Notes: generated from the letters alone by a model not told the origin. 6,616 bases of DNA from DASPPM01 sp035604475 (GCA_035604475.1 DATNIJ010000030.1:1-6616); one strand, 5' to 3'; counted from the first letter of the stretch, positions 1-5,884 are shown. Made by a program: numbers and translations.

Positions 1-1
1 C

Positions 2-2122
2 GGCAGCCACATCCCCGGCACGGCCCTCGACCTCGAGCGCGGCGTCATCCGCGGGGTGGAGTCGAACGGCATGCTGTGCTCGGAGCGCGAGATGGGCCTC
101 TCGGACGAGCACAGCGGCATCATCGAGCTTCCGGCGGACGCCCCCCTGGGAGACTCCTTCGCCAGATATCTCGGCCTCGACGATCCGGTGATCGATGTCG
201 CGGTGACGCCCAACCGCGGCGATTGTCTCGGCGTGCGCGGGATTGCCCGCGATCTCGCCGCGGCGGGCCTGGGACGGCTCAAGGATGACCCGCGCATGGC
301 AGCCGTGCCCGGCGGCTTCGCGAGCCCGATCAAATGGCGCTTGGCGCTTCCGGAGGATGCCAAGAGCGCCTGCCCCTTCGTCGTCGGCCGCTTCTTCCGC
401 AAGGTGAGCAACCGCGCGAGTCCGCGCTGGCTCCAGGATCGCCTGCGCGCGATCGGCTTGCGGCCGATCTCGGCCCTCGTCGACATCACCAACTACGTGA
501 CCTTCGATCTCGGCCGCCCGCTTCACGTCTTCGATGCGGACAAGCTCGCGGGCGATCTCACCATGCGGCTCGCGCGCCCGGGCGAGACGCTCGCAGCGCT
601 TAACGGCAAGAGCTACACCCTCGGCGAAGGCATGACCGTGATTGCCGATGAGAAGGGGGTCGCGGGCCTCGGGGGCATCGTGGGTGGCGAGGCGAGCGGC
701 TGCACGGAGGCGACGGAGAACGTCTTCCTCGAGGTGGCCCTCTTCGATCCCATCCGCACCGCCCTGACCGGGCGCAAGCTCGCCATCGAGTCCGACGCGC
801 GCTACCGCTTCGAGCGCGGCCTCGACCCCACCTCCGCCGTCTGGGGTGCGGAGGTGGCGGCACATCTCATCGGCGAGCTCTGCGGCGGAGAGGCGAGCCA
901 TACGGTGAGTGCGGGTGCGCTGCCCGAGTGGCGGCGCACGATCGTGCTGCGGCAGGACCGCGTGCTCACGCTCGGGGGCGTCGATATGGCCGTGCCTGAG
1001 CAGACGCGCATCTTGACCGCACTCGGCTATGAGGTGGGCGCGCGCGCGCGCGAGCTCGCCGTGGCGCCCCCACCTTGGCGCGGCGACGCGACGCGCGAGC
1101 CCGACCTCATCGAGGATATCCTGCGCGTTTACGGCTACGACCGCATCGTGGCCCTCCCACTCCCGCTCGAGGGTGCGTTGCCGCGGCTCGCCTTGACCGC
1201 GGGCCAGCGCCGCGCGCGCGCCGTCAAGCGCGGACTCGCCGCGCGCGGCCTCATGGAGGCGGTGACCTGGTCGTTCGCGAATTCGCAGCAAGCAGCGCTT
1301 TTCGGCGGCGGCAACCCGGCATTGGCGCTTGCCAACCCGATCTCGAGCGATCTCGACGTGATGCGGCCCGCGATCCTGCCCAACTTGATCGCCGCCGCCG
1401 GCCGCAATGCCGACCGCGGGCTCAAGGACCTCGCCCTCTTCGAGGTCGGCCCGCAATACGCCGACGATACGCCCAAAGGCCAGGCCCTCGTCGCGGCCGG
1501 CGTGCGCACCGGTCTCGCCTCCCCGCGCCATTGGGCGGCAACCGCGCGCGAGGTCGACGCCTTCGATGCCAAGGCGGACGCGCTTGCCGCGATCGCTGAA
1601 GCCGGCGGGCCCGCGCAGCCGCAGGTCACCACGGATGCGCCCGCCTGGTACCACCCTGGCCGCGCCGGCACGCTGCGCCTCGGCGCCAACGTGCTCGCCT
1701 CATTCGGCGTGCTGCATCCCAAGGTGCTGCGGCGCATGGACGTGAAGGGCCCCATGGTCGCCTTCGAGGTCTTCCTCGACCGCGTCCCGCAGCCGCGCGC
1801 CAAGGCGGGCAAGATGCGCCCGCTCTTCAAGCCCTCGCCCTTCCAGCCGGTCGAGCGCGACTTCGCCTTCGTCGTCGATGCCGGGGTCGAGGCGGAGAGG
1901 CTGGTGCGCGCCGCCAAGGCGGCGGACAAGGCGCTCATCACGGAGGTCGGCGTGTTCGACGTCTATCAAGGGCCCAACCTGCCGCCCGGCAAGAAGTCGC
2001 TCGCCTTGAGCGTGCGCCTCCAGCCCGTCGAGCGCACCTTGACCGAGGAGGAGATCGACGCGGTCGGCAAGCGGATCGTCGCCGCCGTCGCCAAGGCGAC
2101 GGGAGGGGTCTTGCGCAGCTGA
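2..2122 (+). CDS. pheT: Phenylalanine--tRNA ligase beta subunit (5' end outside the window)
   Basis: This is the beta chain of the alpha2-beta2 cytoplasmic enzyme that charges tRNA-Phe with phenylalanine. The frame is open from base 2, giving 706 visible residues; the family is usually about 800, so roughly 90-100 N-terminal residues are missing. The GTG at 56 is internal, because the codons before it already read as the end of the OB-fold tRNA-binding domain (IRGVESNGMLCSERE). In order: the rest of that domain (to about base 150), the B3/B4 editing-type domain (about 380-840, with NYVTFDLGRPLHVFDADKL and RYRFERGLDP), the B5 domain (about 940-1140, with EDILRVYGYDRI), the catalytic-like core that contacts the alpha chain, and a C-terminal ferredoxin-fold anticodon-binding domain (about 1825-2119, from FKPSPFQPVERDFAF). 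pheS would be expected just upstream. No frameshift or missing block was seen. Identification is very secure. Confidence 0.97.
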   Translation, partial: GSHIPGTALDLERGVIRGVESNGMLCSEREMGLSDEHSGIIELPADAPLGDSFARYLGLDDPVIDVAVTPNRGDCLGVRGIARDLAAAGLGRLKDDPRMAAVPGGFASPIKWRLALPEDAKSACPFVVGRFFRKVSNRASPRWLQDRLRAIGLRPISALVDITNYVTFDLGRPLHVFDADKLAGDLTMRLARPGETLAALNGKSYTLGEGMTVIADEKGVAGLGGIVGGEASGCTEATENVFLEVALFDPIRTALTGRKLAIESDARYRFERGLDPTSAVWGAEVAAHLIGELCGGEASHTVSAGALPEWRRTIVLRQDRVLTLGGVDMAVPEQTRILTALGYEVGARARELAVAPPPWRGDATREPDLIEDILRVYGYDRIVALPLPLEGALPRLALTAGQRRARAVKRGLAARGLMEAVTWSFANSQQAALFGGGNPALALANPISSDLDVMRPAILPNLIAAAGRNADRGLKDLALFEVGPQYADDTPKGQALVAAGVRTGLASPRHWAATAREVDAFDAKADALAAIAEAGGPAQPQVTTDAPAWYHPGRAGTLRLGANVLASFGVLHPKVLRRMDVKGPMVAFEVFLDRVPQPRAKAGKMRPLFKPSPFQPVERDFAFVVDAGVEAERLVRAAKAADKALITEVGVFDVYQGPNLPPGKKSLALSVRLQPVERTLTEEEIDAVGKRIVAAVAKATGGVLRS

Positions 2123-2132
2123 AAGCTTTTTC

Positions 2133-2210
2133 ACCACGGAGACACGGAGGTCACGGAGAAGAAGCAAAAATTGTTTCTTATCTTCTCCGTGACCTCCGTG
2201 TCTCCGTGGT
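2133..2210. repeat. Perfect 30-bp inverted repeat (CACGGAG-type intergenic hairpin)
   Basis: The left arm 2133-2162 and right arm 2181-2210 are exact reverse complements over 30 bases, with an AT-rich 18-base loop. Each arm contains the word CACGGAG three times, so the arm is itself a short degenerate tandem repeat. It fills nearly the whole gap between the pheT stop and the lepA start. From memory, repeats rich in ACCACGGAGACACGGAG are scattered in intergenic DNA of many unrelated bacteria, which suggests a MITE- or REP-like element. There is no T-run after the right arm (aaata follows), so it is not a standard intrinsic terminator, although such a stem could still affect transcripts. Confidence 0.9.
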
Positions 2211-2225
2211 AAATACCTAATACCC

Positions 2226-4025
2226 ATGACCGATCTCGCCCACATCCGCAACTTCGCGATCATCGCGCACATCGACCACGGCAAGTCGACCCTGGCCGAC
2301 CGCCTCATTCAGCGCTGCGGCGGCGTTGCGGAGCGCGACTTCCGCGACCAGCTGCTCGACAGCATGGACATCGAGCGCGAGCGCGGCATCACCATCAAGG
2401 CGCAGACCGTGCGTCTCGTCTACCAGGCGAGGAGCGGCGAGACTTACGAGCTCAACCTCATGGACACGCCCGGCCACGTCGATTTCACCTACGAGGTGAG
2501 CCGCTCGCTCGCGGCGTGCGAGGGCTCGATCCTGGTGGTCGACGCGAGCCAAGGGGTCGAGGCGCAGACGCTGGCGAACGCCTATCTCGCGGTCGATGCC
2601 GGCCACGAGATCGTGCCCGTGCTCAACAAGATTGACCTGCCGGCCGCCGAGCCCGAGCGGGCGCGTCAGCAGATCGAGGAGGTGATCGGCCTCGATGCCT
2701 CGCGCGCCGTGCTGGCCTCGGCCAAGACCGGGCAGGGCATCGACGACGTGCTCGAGGCGCTCGTCGAGCGCCTACCCGCACCCGAGGGCGACGGCAAGGC
2801 GCCGCTCAAGGCGCTCCTCGTCGACAGCTGGTACGACGCCTATCTCGGCGTCGTCATCCTCGTGCGCATCAAGGACGGGGTCTTGCGCAAGGCCCAGAAG
2901 CTGCGGATGTGGGCGACGGGGGCGGTCCATGAGGTCGACCGCGTCGGCATCTTCACGCCTAAGATGGAGACAGTGGCCGAGCTCGGCCCCGGCGAGATCG
3001 GCTTCATCACGGCGGGCATCAAGTCGGTCGCCGACTGCCGCATCGGCGACACGCTGACCGAGGACCGCCGGCCTTGTGCGGCGCCCTTGCCCGGCTTCAA
3101 GCCGAGCGTGCCCGTCGTCTTCTGCGGCCTCTTCCCGCTCGATACGGCGGACTTCGAGCAGCTGCGCGACAGCCTCGCCAAGCTGCGGCTGAACGACGCG
3201 AGCTTCCATTACGAGCCCGAGACCTCGGCGGCCTTGGGCTTCGGCTTCCGCTGCGGCTTCTTGGGCCTTCTTCACATGGAGATCATCGAGGAGCGCCTGC
3301 ATCGCGAGTTCGACCTCGAGCTCATCGCCACCGCACCGAGCGTGGTCTACCGCATCCGCCTCACGAACGGCGAGACGCTCGAGCTGCACAATCCCGCCGA
3401 CATGCCGGACCCGGTGCGCATCGACCATATCGAGGAGCCGTGGATCCGCGCCACCATCCTCCTGCCCGACGAGTATCTCGGCACCGTGCTCAGCCTGTGC
3501 ACCGAGCGGCGCGGCGAGCAGGTCGACCTCACCTATGCCGGCAGCCGCGCCATGCTGGTCTATCGCCTGCCGCTCAATGAGGTGGTCTACGACTTCTACG
3601 ACCGCTTGAAGTCGCTCTCCCGCGGCTATGCCAGCTTCGACTATCACATCGAGGGCTACCGCGAAGGCGATCTCGTCAAGCTCGCCATCCTGGTGAACGG
3701 CGAGCCCGTCGACGCGCTCGCCATCATCGTGCACAGGAGCCGCGCCGAGCAGCGCGGCCGCCTGCTCTGCGAGCGCCTCAAGGAGCTCATCCCGCGGCAG
3801 CTCTTCAAGATCGCGATCCAGGCGGCGATCGGGGGGCGCATCATCGCGCGCGAGACCGTCTCGGCCTTGCGCAAGGACGTGACCGCAAAGTGCTACGGCG
3901 GCGACATCACGCGCAAGCGCAAGCTCCTGGACAAGCAGAAGGAGGGCAAGAAGCGCATGCGCCAGTTCGGCAAGGTCGAGATCCCGCAATCCGCCTTCCT
4001 CGCGGCGCTCAAGATGGGGGACTGA
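2226..4025 (+). CDS. lepA: Elongation factor 4 (LepA), ribosome back-translocase GTPase
   Basis: LepA/EF4 is a translational GTPase related to EF-G that acts on ribosomes; back-translocation and roles in initiation or ribosome biogenesis have been proposed. The 599 residues match the usual family length of about 600. All GTPase motifs are visible: P-loop AHIDHGKST (residues 14-22), switch I ERGITI with the key Thr at 56, DTPGH at 80-84 with the catalytic-type His84, NKID at 134-137 and SAK at 165-167. The family-specific C-terminal part follows, including ARETVSALRKDVTAKCYGGD and DITRKRKLLDKQKEGKKRM, the LepA hallmark. The ATG at 2226 is chosen because the N-terminus (MTDLAHIRNFAIIAHIDHG) is that of the family. 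No Shine-Dalgarno sequence is seen before it; a 30-bp hairpin ends 15 bases upstream. The stop lies 16 bases from the end of a convergent gene. Confidence 0.98.
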   Translation: MTDLAHIRNFAIIAHIDHGKSTLADRLIQRCGGVAERDFRDQLLDSMDIERERGITIKAQTVRLVYQARSGETYELNLMDTPGHVDFTYEVSRSLAACEGSILVVDASQGVEAQTLANAYLAVDAGHEIVPVLNKIDLPAAEPERARQQIEEVIGLDASRAVLASAKTGQGIDDVLEALVERLPAPEGDGKAPLKALLVDSWYDAYLGVVILVRIKDGVLRKAQKLRMWATGAVHEVDRVGIFTPKMETVAELGPGEIGFITAGIKSVADCRIGDTLTEDRRPCAAPLPGFKPSVPVVFCGLFPLDTADFEQLRDSLAKLRLNDASFHYEPETSAALGFGFRCGFLGLLHMEIIEERLHREFDLELIATAPSVVYRIRLTNGETLELHNPADMPDPVRIDHIEEPWIRATILLPDEYLGTVLSLCTERRGEQVDLTYAGSRAMLVYRLPLNEVVYDFYDRLKSLSRGYASFDYHIEGYREGDLVKLAILVNGEPVDALAIIVHRSRAEQRGRLLCERLKELIPRQLFKIAIQAAIGGRIIARETVSALRKDVTAKCYGGDITRKRKLLDKQKEGKKRMRQFGKVEIPQSAFLAALKMGD

Positions 4026-4041
4026 GAGCGTCCGTCGTCCG

Positions 4042-4365
4042 TCATCTGGATAGCGTCCTCTTTCGCCGCCGGCGCTTGCGGCGCAGCAGCAGAATGAGGA
4101 GGCCCGGCAGGCCGAGCACGAGCCATGCCGGGAGGAGAAGGAAGGGCCGCAAGAGGTCGTCCCACAGCGCCGGCAGGATGTGACGCTGCACGATGGCCTG
4201 GGCGAGGTTGAGGCTGCCCGGGCTCAAGCGATACCAAAGCTCGCCCGTGGCGATGATGTGATAGCTGCCCTTATCGAGCCAACGATAGGTCTCGTCCGCG
4301 GCGACGAAGAGGGCCGAGAGGATCAAGACCCAGCCGAGGATGCCGAGGATGCGTCGCAATACCAC
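4042..4365 (-). CDS. Small two-helix inner-membrane protein, function unknown
   Basis: With the GTG at 4365 as start the product has 107 residues. A first hydrophobic helix spans about residues 6-24. A soluble loop follows, with ELWYRLSPGSLNLAQAIVQRHILPALWD at about 42-69. A second helix spans about 72-94, then a strongly basic tail (RRKRRRRKR, 95-103). The pattern 'GELW..L.PGSLN..QA...R...P.LWD' followed by a Pro-containing helix resembles, from memory, a conserved uncharacterised alphaproteobacterial family; no function is known to me. The basic tail after helix 2 and the Arg pair before helix 1 suggest both termini are cytoplasmic (positive-inside rule). The frame stays open upstream to a TTG at 4452, but that extension is Pro/Arg-rich and unlike a membrane protein. 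TTG at 4359 is another possible start. The gene converges on lepA. Confidence 0.75.
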   Translation of the reverse strand: MVLRRILGILGWVLILSALFVAADETYRWLDKGSYHIIATGELWYRLSPGSLNLAQAIVQRHILPALWDDLLRPFLLLPAWLVLGLPGLLILLLRRKRRRRKRTLSR

Positions 4366-4393
4366 GCGGCCCGTCCATCTGGGAGGCGGGGGC

Positions 4394-4415
4394 GTCGCCC
4401 GCTCAAGCGGGCGAC
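4394..4415. repeat. Perfect 22-bp palindrome upstream of the membrane-protein gene
   Basis: Bases 4394-4403 (GTCGCCCGCT) are exactly complementary to 4406-4415 (AGCGGGCGAC) with only two bases between, so as RNA it would fold into a 9-bp stem with a TCAA loop. It sits about 29 bases before the chosen start of the minus-strand membrane-protein gene. It has no T-run on either side, so a simple terminator is unlikely. A leader hairpin or a protein-binding operator are both possible; the sequence does not decide between them. Confidence 0.7.
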
Positions 4416-4423
4416 CGGCCCAT

Positions 4424-4452
4424 AATCTGACCCCTGCCAAGAGGGGTGGCAA
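4424..4452 (-). promoter_or_regulatory. Weak candidate promoter for the minus-strand membrane-protein gene
   Basis: On the minus strand TTGCCA (4452-4447) is followed after 17 bases by CAGATT (4429-4424). The -35 box is close to consensus but the -10 box matches only about three of six positions. If used, transcription would start near 4417 and the 22-bp palindrome would lie in the leader. This is inference from box matching only. Confidence 0.22.
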
Positions 4453-4521
4453 TCGAAATCCCGGGCCTCCGGCCGATCATCGGGCCGCGCGGCGGCGCCC
4501 CGCGGGGCAGGGCCTGGTTTC

Positions 4522-4550
4522 TTGGCTGAGTGCGGAGCGCCTGCTATGGT
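4522..4550 (+). promoter_or_regulatory. Sigma70-like promoter of tRNA-Ser
   Basis: A -35 box TTGGCT (4522-4527) and a -10 box TATGGT (4545-4550) are separated by exactly 17 bases. Each matches the consensus at four of six positions. Transcription would start near 4557, a few bases before the mature tRNA 5' end at 4563, as expected for a singly transcribed tRNA gene. Confidence 0.65.
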
Positions 4551-4562
4551 AGCGCCCTTTTT

Positions 4563-4652
4563 GGAGGGGTGGCCGAGTGGCTTAAGGCGCACGCTTGGAA
4601 AGCGTGTTTAGGGGAAACCCTAACGTGGGTTCGAATCCCACTCCCTCCGCCA
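4563..4652 (+). tRNA. tRNA-Ser, anticodon GGA
   Basis: The RNA folds as a class II tRNA. The 7-bp acceptor stem starts with GGAGGGG and closes with TCCCTCC, with one G-U pair at position 7. The D-arm region reads TGGCCGAGTGGCTTAAGGC. The anticodon stem CACGC/GCGTG closes the loop TTGGAAA, giving anticodon GGA, which reads the serine codons UCC and UCU. There is a long variable arm (GGG/CCC stem around GAAA), as expected for serine. The T-arm is GTGGG-TTCGAAT-CCCAC. The discriminator is G at 4649 and CCA is encoded at 4650-4652. It is intact despite the palindromes and integrase remnant that follow, so it is presumably functional. Confidence 0.97.
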
Positions 4653-4759
4653 TCCTGCTTCGCGCAAGGCGCTTCGCAGGATTGGCTCCGGGTTCGGGGC
4701 GAAGCAGGATGCCCTCCGGAGCCCCTGCGTCCGCCGAAGCGAAGCCGCTTCGGCTTCGC
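4652..4759. repeat. Cluster of GC-rich inverted repeats directly after the tRNA 3' end
   Basis: Several exact inverted repeats are packed together. ATCCTGCTTCGC at 4652-4663 pairs with GCGAAGCAGGAT at 4699-4710. ATCCTGC at 4652-4658 can also pair with GCAGGAT at 4676-4682. GGCTCCGG at 4684-4691 pairs with CCGGAGCC at 4716-4723, interleaved with the first pair. CCGAAGC at 4734-4740 pairs with GCTTCGG at 4747-4753, and GCGAAGCC at 4739-4746 with GGCTTCGC at 4752-4759. The 10-mer GCTTCGCGCA also recurs directly (4657 and 4753). The array starts at the last base of the tRNA CCA and ends about 10 bases before the first likely start of the nuclease gene. It looks like a REP-type repetitive palindrome. 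It could also end tRNA transcription, though no T-run is present. Confidence 0.75.
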
Positions 4760-4768
4760 GCAGGCAGG

Positions 4769-5032
4769 TTGGCGAAGGAGGGCCTTCCCACGCGCTATGT
4801 CTACCTCTTGGAAGATAGCCGGACGGAGCAACACCGGTATGTCGGCGTGACGTCCGATCTGAAGCGGCGGTTTGCGGAGCACAATACGGGTAAATCTCCA
4901 CACACGGCGAAATTCGGGCCGTGGCGGATCGTAACCTATGTGGCGTTTTCCCACGAGAGCAAAGCGGCCGAATTCGAGCGCTACCTTAAATCGGGCTCCG
5001 GACATGCATTTGCCAACAGGCATTTTTGGTAA
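4769..5032 (+). CDS. Small single-domain GIY-YIG endonuclease-like protein
   Basis: From the TTG at 4769 the product has 87 residues and consists almost only of a GIY-YIG nuclease domain of the COG2827 type. The motif residues are present: YVY at 10-12 (GIY position), YVG at 24-26 (YIG position), the Arg of DLKRRFAEHN (Arg34 by alignment with UvrC) and the metal-binding Glu70 in FERYLKSGSG. The conserved stretch GKSPHTAKFGPWR and the ending FANRHFW are typical of this family, so the C-terminus is complete and catalysis should be possible. The biological role of the family is not settled. The start is uncertain: an ideal ribosome site (4775-4781) faces ACG at 4790, where family members, as I recall, begin with Met just before RYVY or YVY. 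TTG at 4769 and ATG at 4709 are in-frame alternatives. It lies between tRNA-Ser and an integrase remnant. Confidence 0.85.
   Translation: MAKEGLPTRYVYLLEDSRTEQHRYVGVTSDLKRRFAEHNTGKSPHTAKFGPWRIVTYVAFSHESKAAEFERYLKSGSGHAFANRHFW
4775..4781 (+). promoter_or_regulatory. Perfect Shine-Dalgarno AAGGAGG facing an ACG codon
   Basis: AAGGAGG lies 8 bases before the in-frame ACG at 4790, an ideal distance for initiation. The next codons read RYVYLLED, the start of the GIY-YIG domain. An ATG at 4797 is 15 bases away and out of frame; it would give a 17-residue product (MSTSWKIAGRSNTGMSA). The arrangement suggests either a lost ATG (ATG to ACG) or a rare non-AUG start. Confidence 0.6.
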
Positions 5033-5042
5033 GTCTGCGCAT

Positions 5043-5192
5043 GTCGCGAAGTTCTGGATTTACCGCTTCACGCTTCGCGGCAGAGCGCGCGAAATGGGGC
5101 TGGGCTCGCTTTCGATCTACGGCCTGGCCGAGGCTCGGATCAAGGCAACCGAGTGCCGGCGCCTCTCCTACGAGGGCATAGACCCGATCGAG
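5043..5192 (+). pseudogene. Remnant of a tyrosine integrase, N-terminal arm-binding (DUF4102-like) part
   Basis: The frame reads AKFWIYRFTLRGRAREMGLG, then SLSIYGLAEARIKATECRRL and SYEGIDPIE. This is the arm-type DNA-binding region found near the N-terminus of phage and genomic-island tyrosine recombinases (compare the usual 'KSW.FR....GR.R.MGLG....VSLAEAR..A...R.L...G.DPIE'). Only about 50 residues remain. The first part of the domain is missing, the reading frame continues into unrelated sequence after DPIE, and nothing resembling the catalytic domain (R...HxxR...Y) follows. The match ends at 5192, one or two bases before the 300-bp direct repeat begins. Integrases of this group commonly insert at tRNA 3' ends, and an intact tRNA-Ser lies about 390 bases upstream. 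It cannot be functional. Confidence 0.8.
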
Positions 5193-5193
5193 C

Positions 5194-5495
5194 CGCCAAC
5201 CCGGCGTTCACTGCTCTCTATTTCTCCGATCGGGAAGCGGCGCTCCGCTCGATTTTCTGGTGGATGTGTCTTTCGCCAAAAAGCACCACGACCAGCAGTA
5301 CCCAGCCGGCGACGACAAACCACCCGGACAGCGAGCCCGAAAGCGTCACGACGATTGAAAGGACCAAGACGTAGAAATACAGCAAACCGATGGCAAACGC
5401 GCCGACTCCGACGAAAATGTTCATGTCCGATGCACCCATGGCAGCCCGCTGCATCGAGTATCGCCGGAAATTTGAATCACATCAAGCTCGCCGGC
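5194..5495. repeat. Direct repeat, copy 1 (small-membrane-protein cassette)
   Basis: This segment recurs at 6150-6462. Both copies start with the same 14 bases CGCCAACCCGGCGT, which can form a small stem (ACGCC/GGCGT in copy 2). Both contain a 73-codon minus-strand gene at the same place and end with the shared word AAGCTCGCCGGC. The match runs beyond the coding part on both sides but is imperfect, with an insertion of about 10 bases in copy 2, so the duplication is not recent. Confidence 0.8.
5218..5439 (-). CDS. Small two-helix membrane protein, paralogue of the 6174-6395 product
   Basis: A 73-residue protein starting MGASDMNIFVGVGAFAIGLL. Two hydrophobic stretches, about residues 7-33 and 37-54, are followed by a polar tail (GERHIHQKIERSAAS). 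By hand alignment about 50 of 73 residues are identical to the second copy at 6174-6395. Both genes have the same length, and many substitutions are conservative (V/I, R/K, F/Y), which argues that each was kept under selection as a coding gene. The ATG at 5439 is preferred over the upstream one at 5454 because it aligns with the single start of the other copy. The ribosome site is weak. It follows the exported-protein gene on the same strand after a 63-base gap. I do not recognise the family and propose no function. Confidence 0.7.
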   Translation of the reverse strand: MGASDMNIFVGVGAFAIGLLYFYVLVLSIVVTLSGSLSGWFVVAGWVLLVVVLFGERHIHQKIERSAASRSEK

Positions 5496-5502
5496 CCGCA
5501 AC

Positions 5503-5871
5503 CTAGCCCTTGCGCTCGAGCTGCATCAACCTCTTGCATCCTTGGGACGACGCGTTGCTGCCGCCGCCCGAGCTGGTATAGGTTGCCTCGAATTTAGTAC
5601 CTTGGAATATTCCCGAGAATCTTCCCCCCCCGATTGTCCCGTTGAAGGTCCCGTCAGGGCCGACTTTGCCACTGATGGCAACGCTGCCGCCGGGCCACGA
5701 GCTCGTCCCGGTCACAACGCTATCGGCGACGGTCAAGGTAACGTTGGTCGGCGGCATACCGCAAGTTTTCCCGGAGCCGCCTGCATAGGTGCCGTCGAAG
5801 GGAGCGGCCGAAAATGCCATCCCGGCCGAGAGCGTCAATCCGGCCAACGTCAGGAACAGCGTGCGCGACAT
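5503..5871 (-). CDS. Small exported Gly/Ser/Thr-rich protein, function unknown
   Basis: From the ATG at 5871 the product has 122 residues. It begins with a clear signal peptide: MSRT, a hydrophobic core LFLTLAGLTLSAGMAFSA, and likely cleavage near residues 21-23. The mature part begins around APFDGTYAGG and has alternating short strands rich in Gly, Ser and Thr (VTLTVADSVVTGTSS, VAISGKVGPDGTFNGTIGG, FSGIFQGTKFEATYTSSGGG), suggesting a small beta-sheet or barrel fold. Two cysteines, Cys37 and Cys112, lie near the ends of the mature chain and could form a disulfide in the periplasm. Similar 'FDGTY.G ... C' proteins occur, from memory, in alphaproteobacteria as uncharacterised secreted proteins. 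The frame is open upstream to 6081, but only the 5871 ATG has both a ribosome site and a signal peptide behind it. It lies between the two copies of the repeated membrane-protein gene, on the same strand. Confidence 0.75.
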   Translation of the reverse strand: MSRTLFLTLAGLTLSAGMAFSAAPFDGTYAGGSGKTCGMPPTNVTLTVADSVVTGTSSWPGGSVAISGKVGPDGTFNGTIGGGRFSGIFQGTKFEATYTSSGGGSNASSQGCKRLMQLERKG

Positions 5872-5876
5872 CGATG

Positions 5877-5884
5877 CTTCCTTT
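5877..5884 (-). promoter_or_regulatory. Ribosome binding site of the exported-protein gene
   Basis: On the minus strand AAAGGAAG lies five bases before the ATG at 5871. It is the only good Shine-Dalgarno-like sequence in the long open frame 6081-5503 and therefore decides the start. Confidence 0.6.

Noticed and set aside
1135..1941. 268-codon minus-strand frame and several plus-strand out-of-frame frames within pheT
   Set aside because: They overlap a secure gene, have Arg/Ala/Pro-rich composition and no motif; they are shadows of pheT.
2133..2210. Reading the pheT-lepA hairpin as an intrinsic terminator or a CRISPR repeat
   Set aside because: There is no T-run after the stem, and there is only one unit with no spacers; the internal CACGGAG words are too short and too close for a CRISPR array.
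2772..3989. 405-codon open frame on the minus strand inside lepA
   Set aside because: lepA is unmistakable on the other strand. The antisense translation is rich in Ala, Asp, Glu and Leu as expected from GC-rich codon bias, and shows no domain.
4366..4452. N-terminal extension of the membrane protein up to TTG 4452
   Set aside because: The added residues are Pro/Arg-rich, the start is TTG, and the extension would cross the palindrome; a start at GTG 4365 puts the first helix at the N-terminus.
4544..5023. Minus-strand frames reading GGGSGIRTHVRVSPKHAFQA or GVGFEPTLGFPLNTLSKRAP
   Set aside because: These are antisense translations of tRNA-Ser and the following palindromes. Such peptides are well known spurious annotations.
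4938..5597. 219-codon plus-strand frame covering the end of the nuclease gene, the integrase remnant and repeat copy 1
   Set aside because: Only residues about 36-85 resemble a protein family (integrase arm domain). The rest runs through the GIY-YIG gene in another frame and antisense to the membrane-protein gene, so it was kept only as a remnant.
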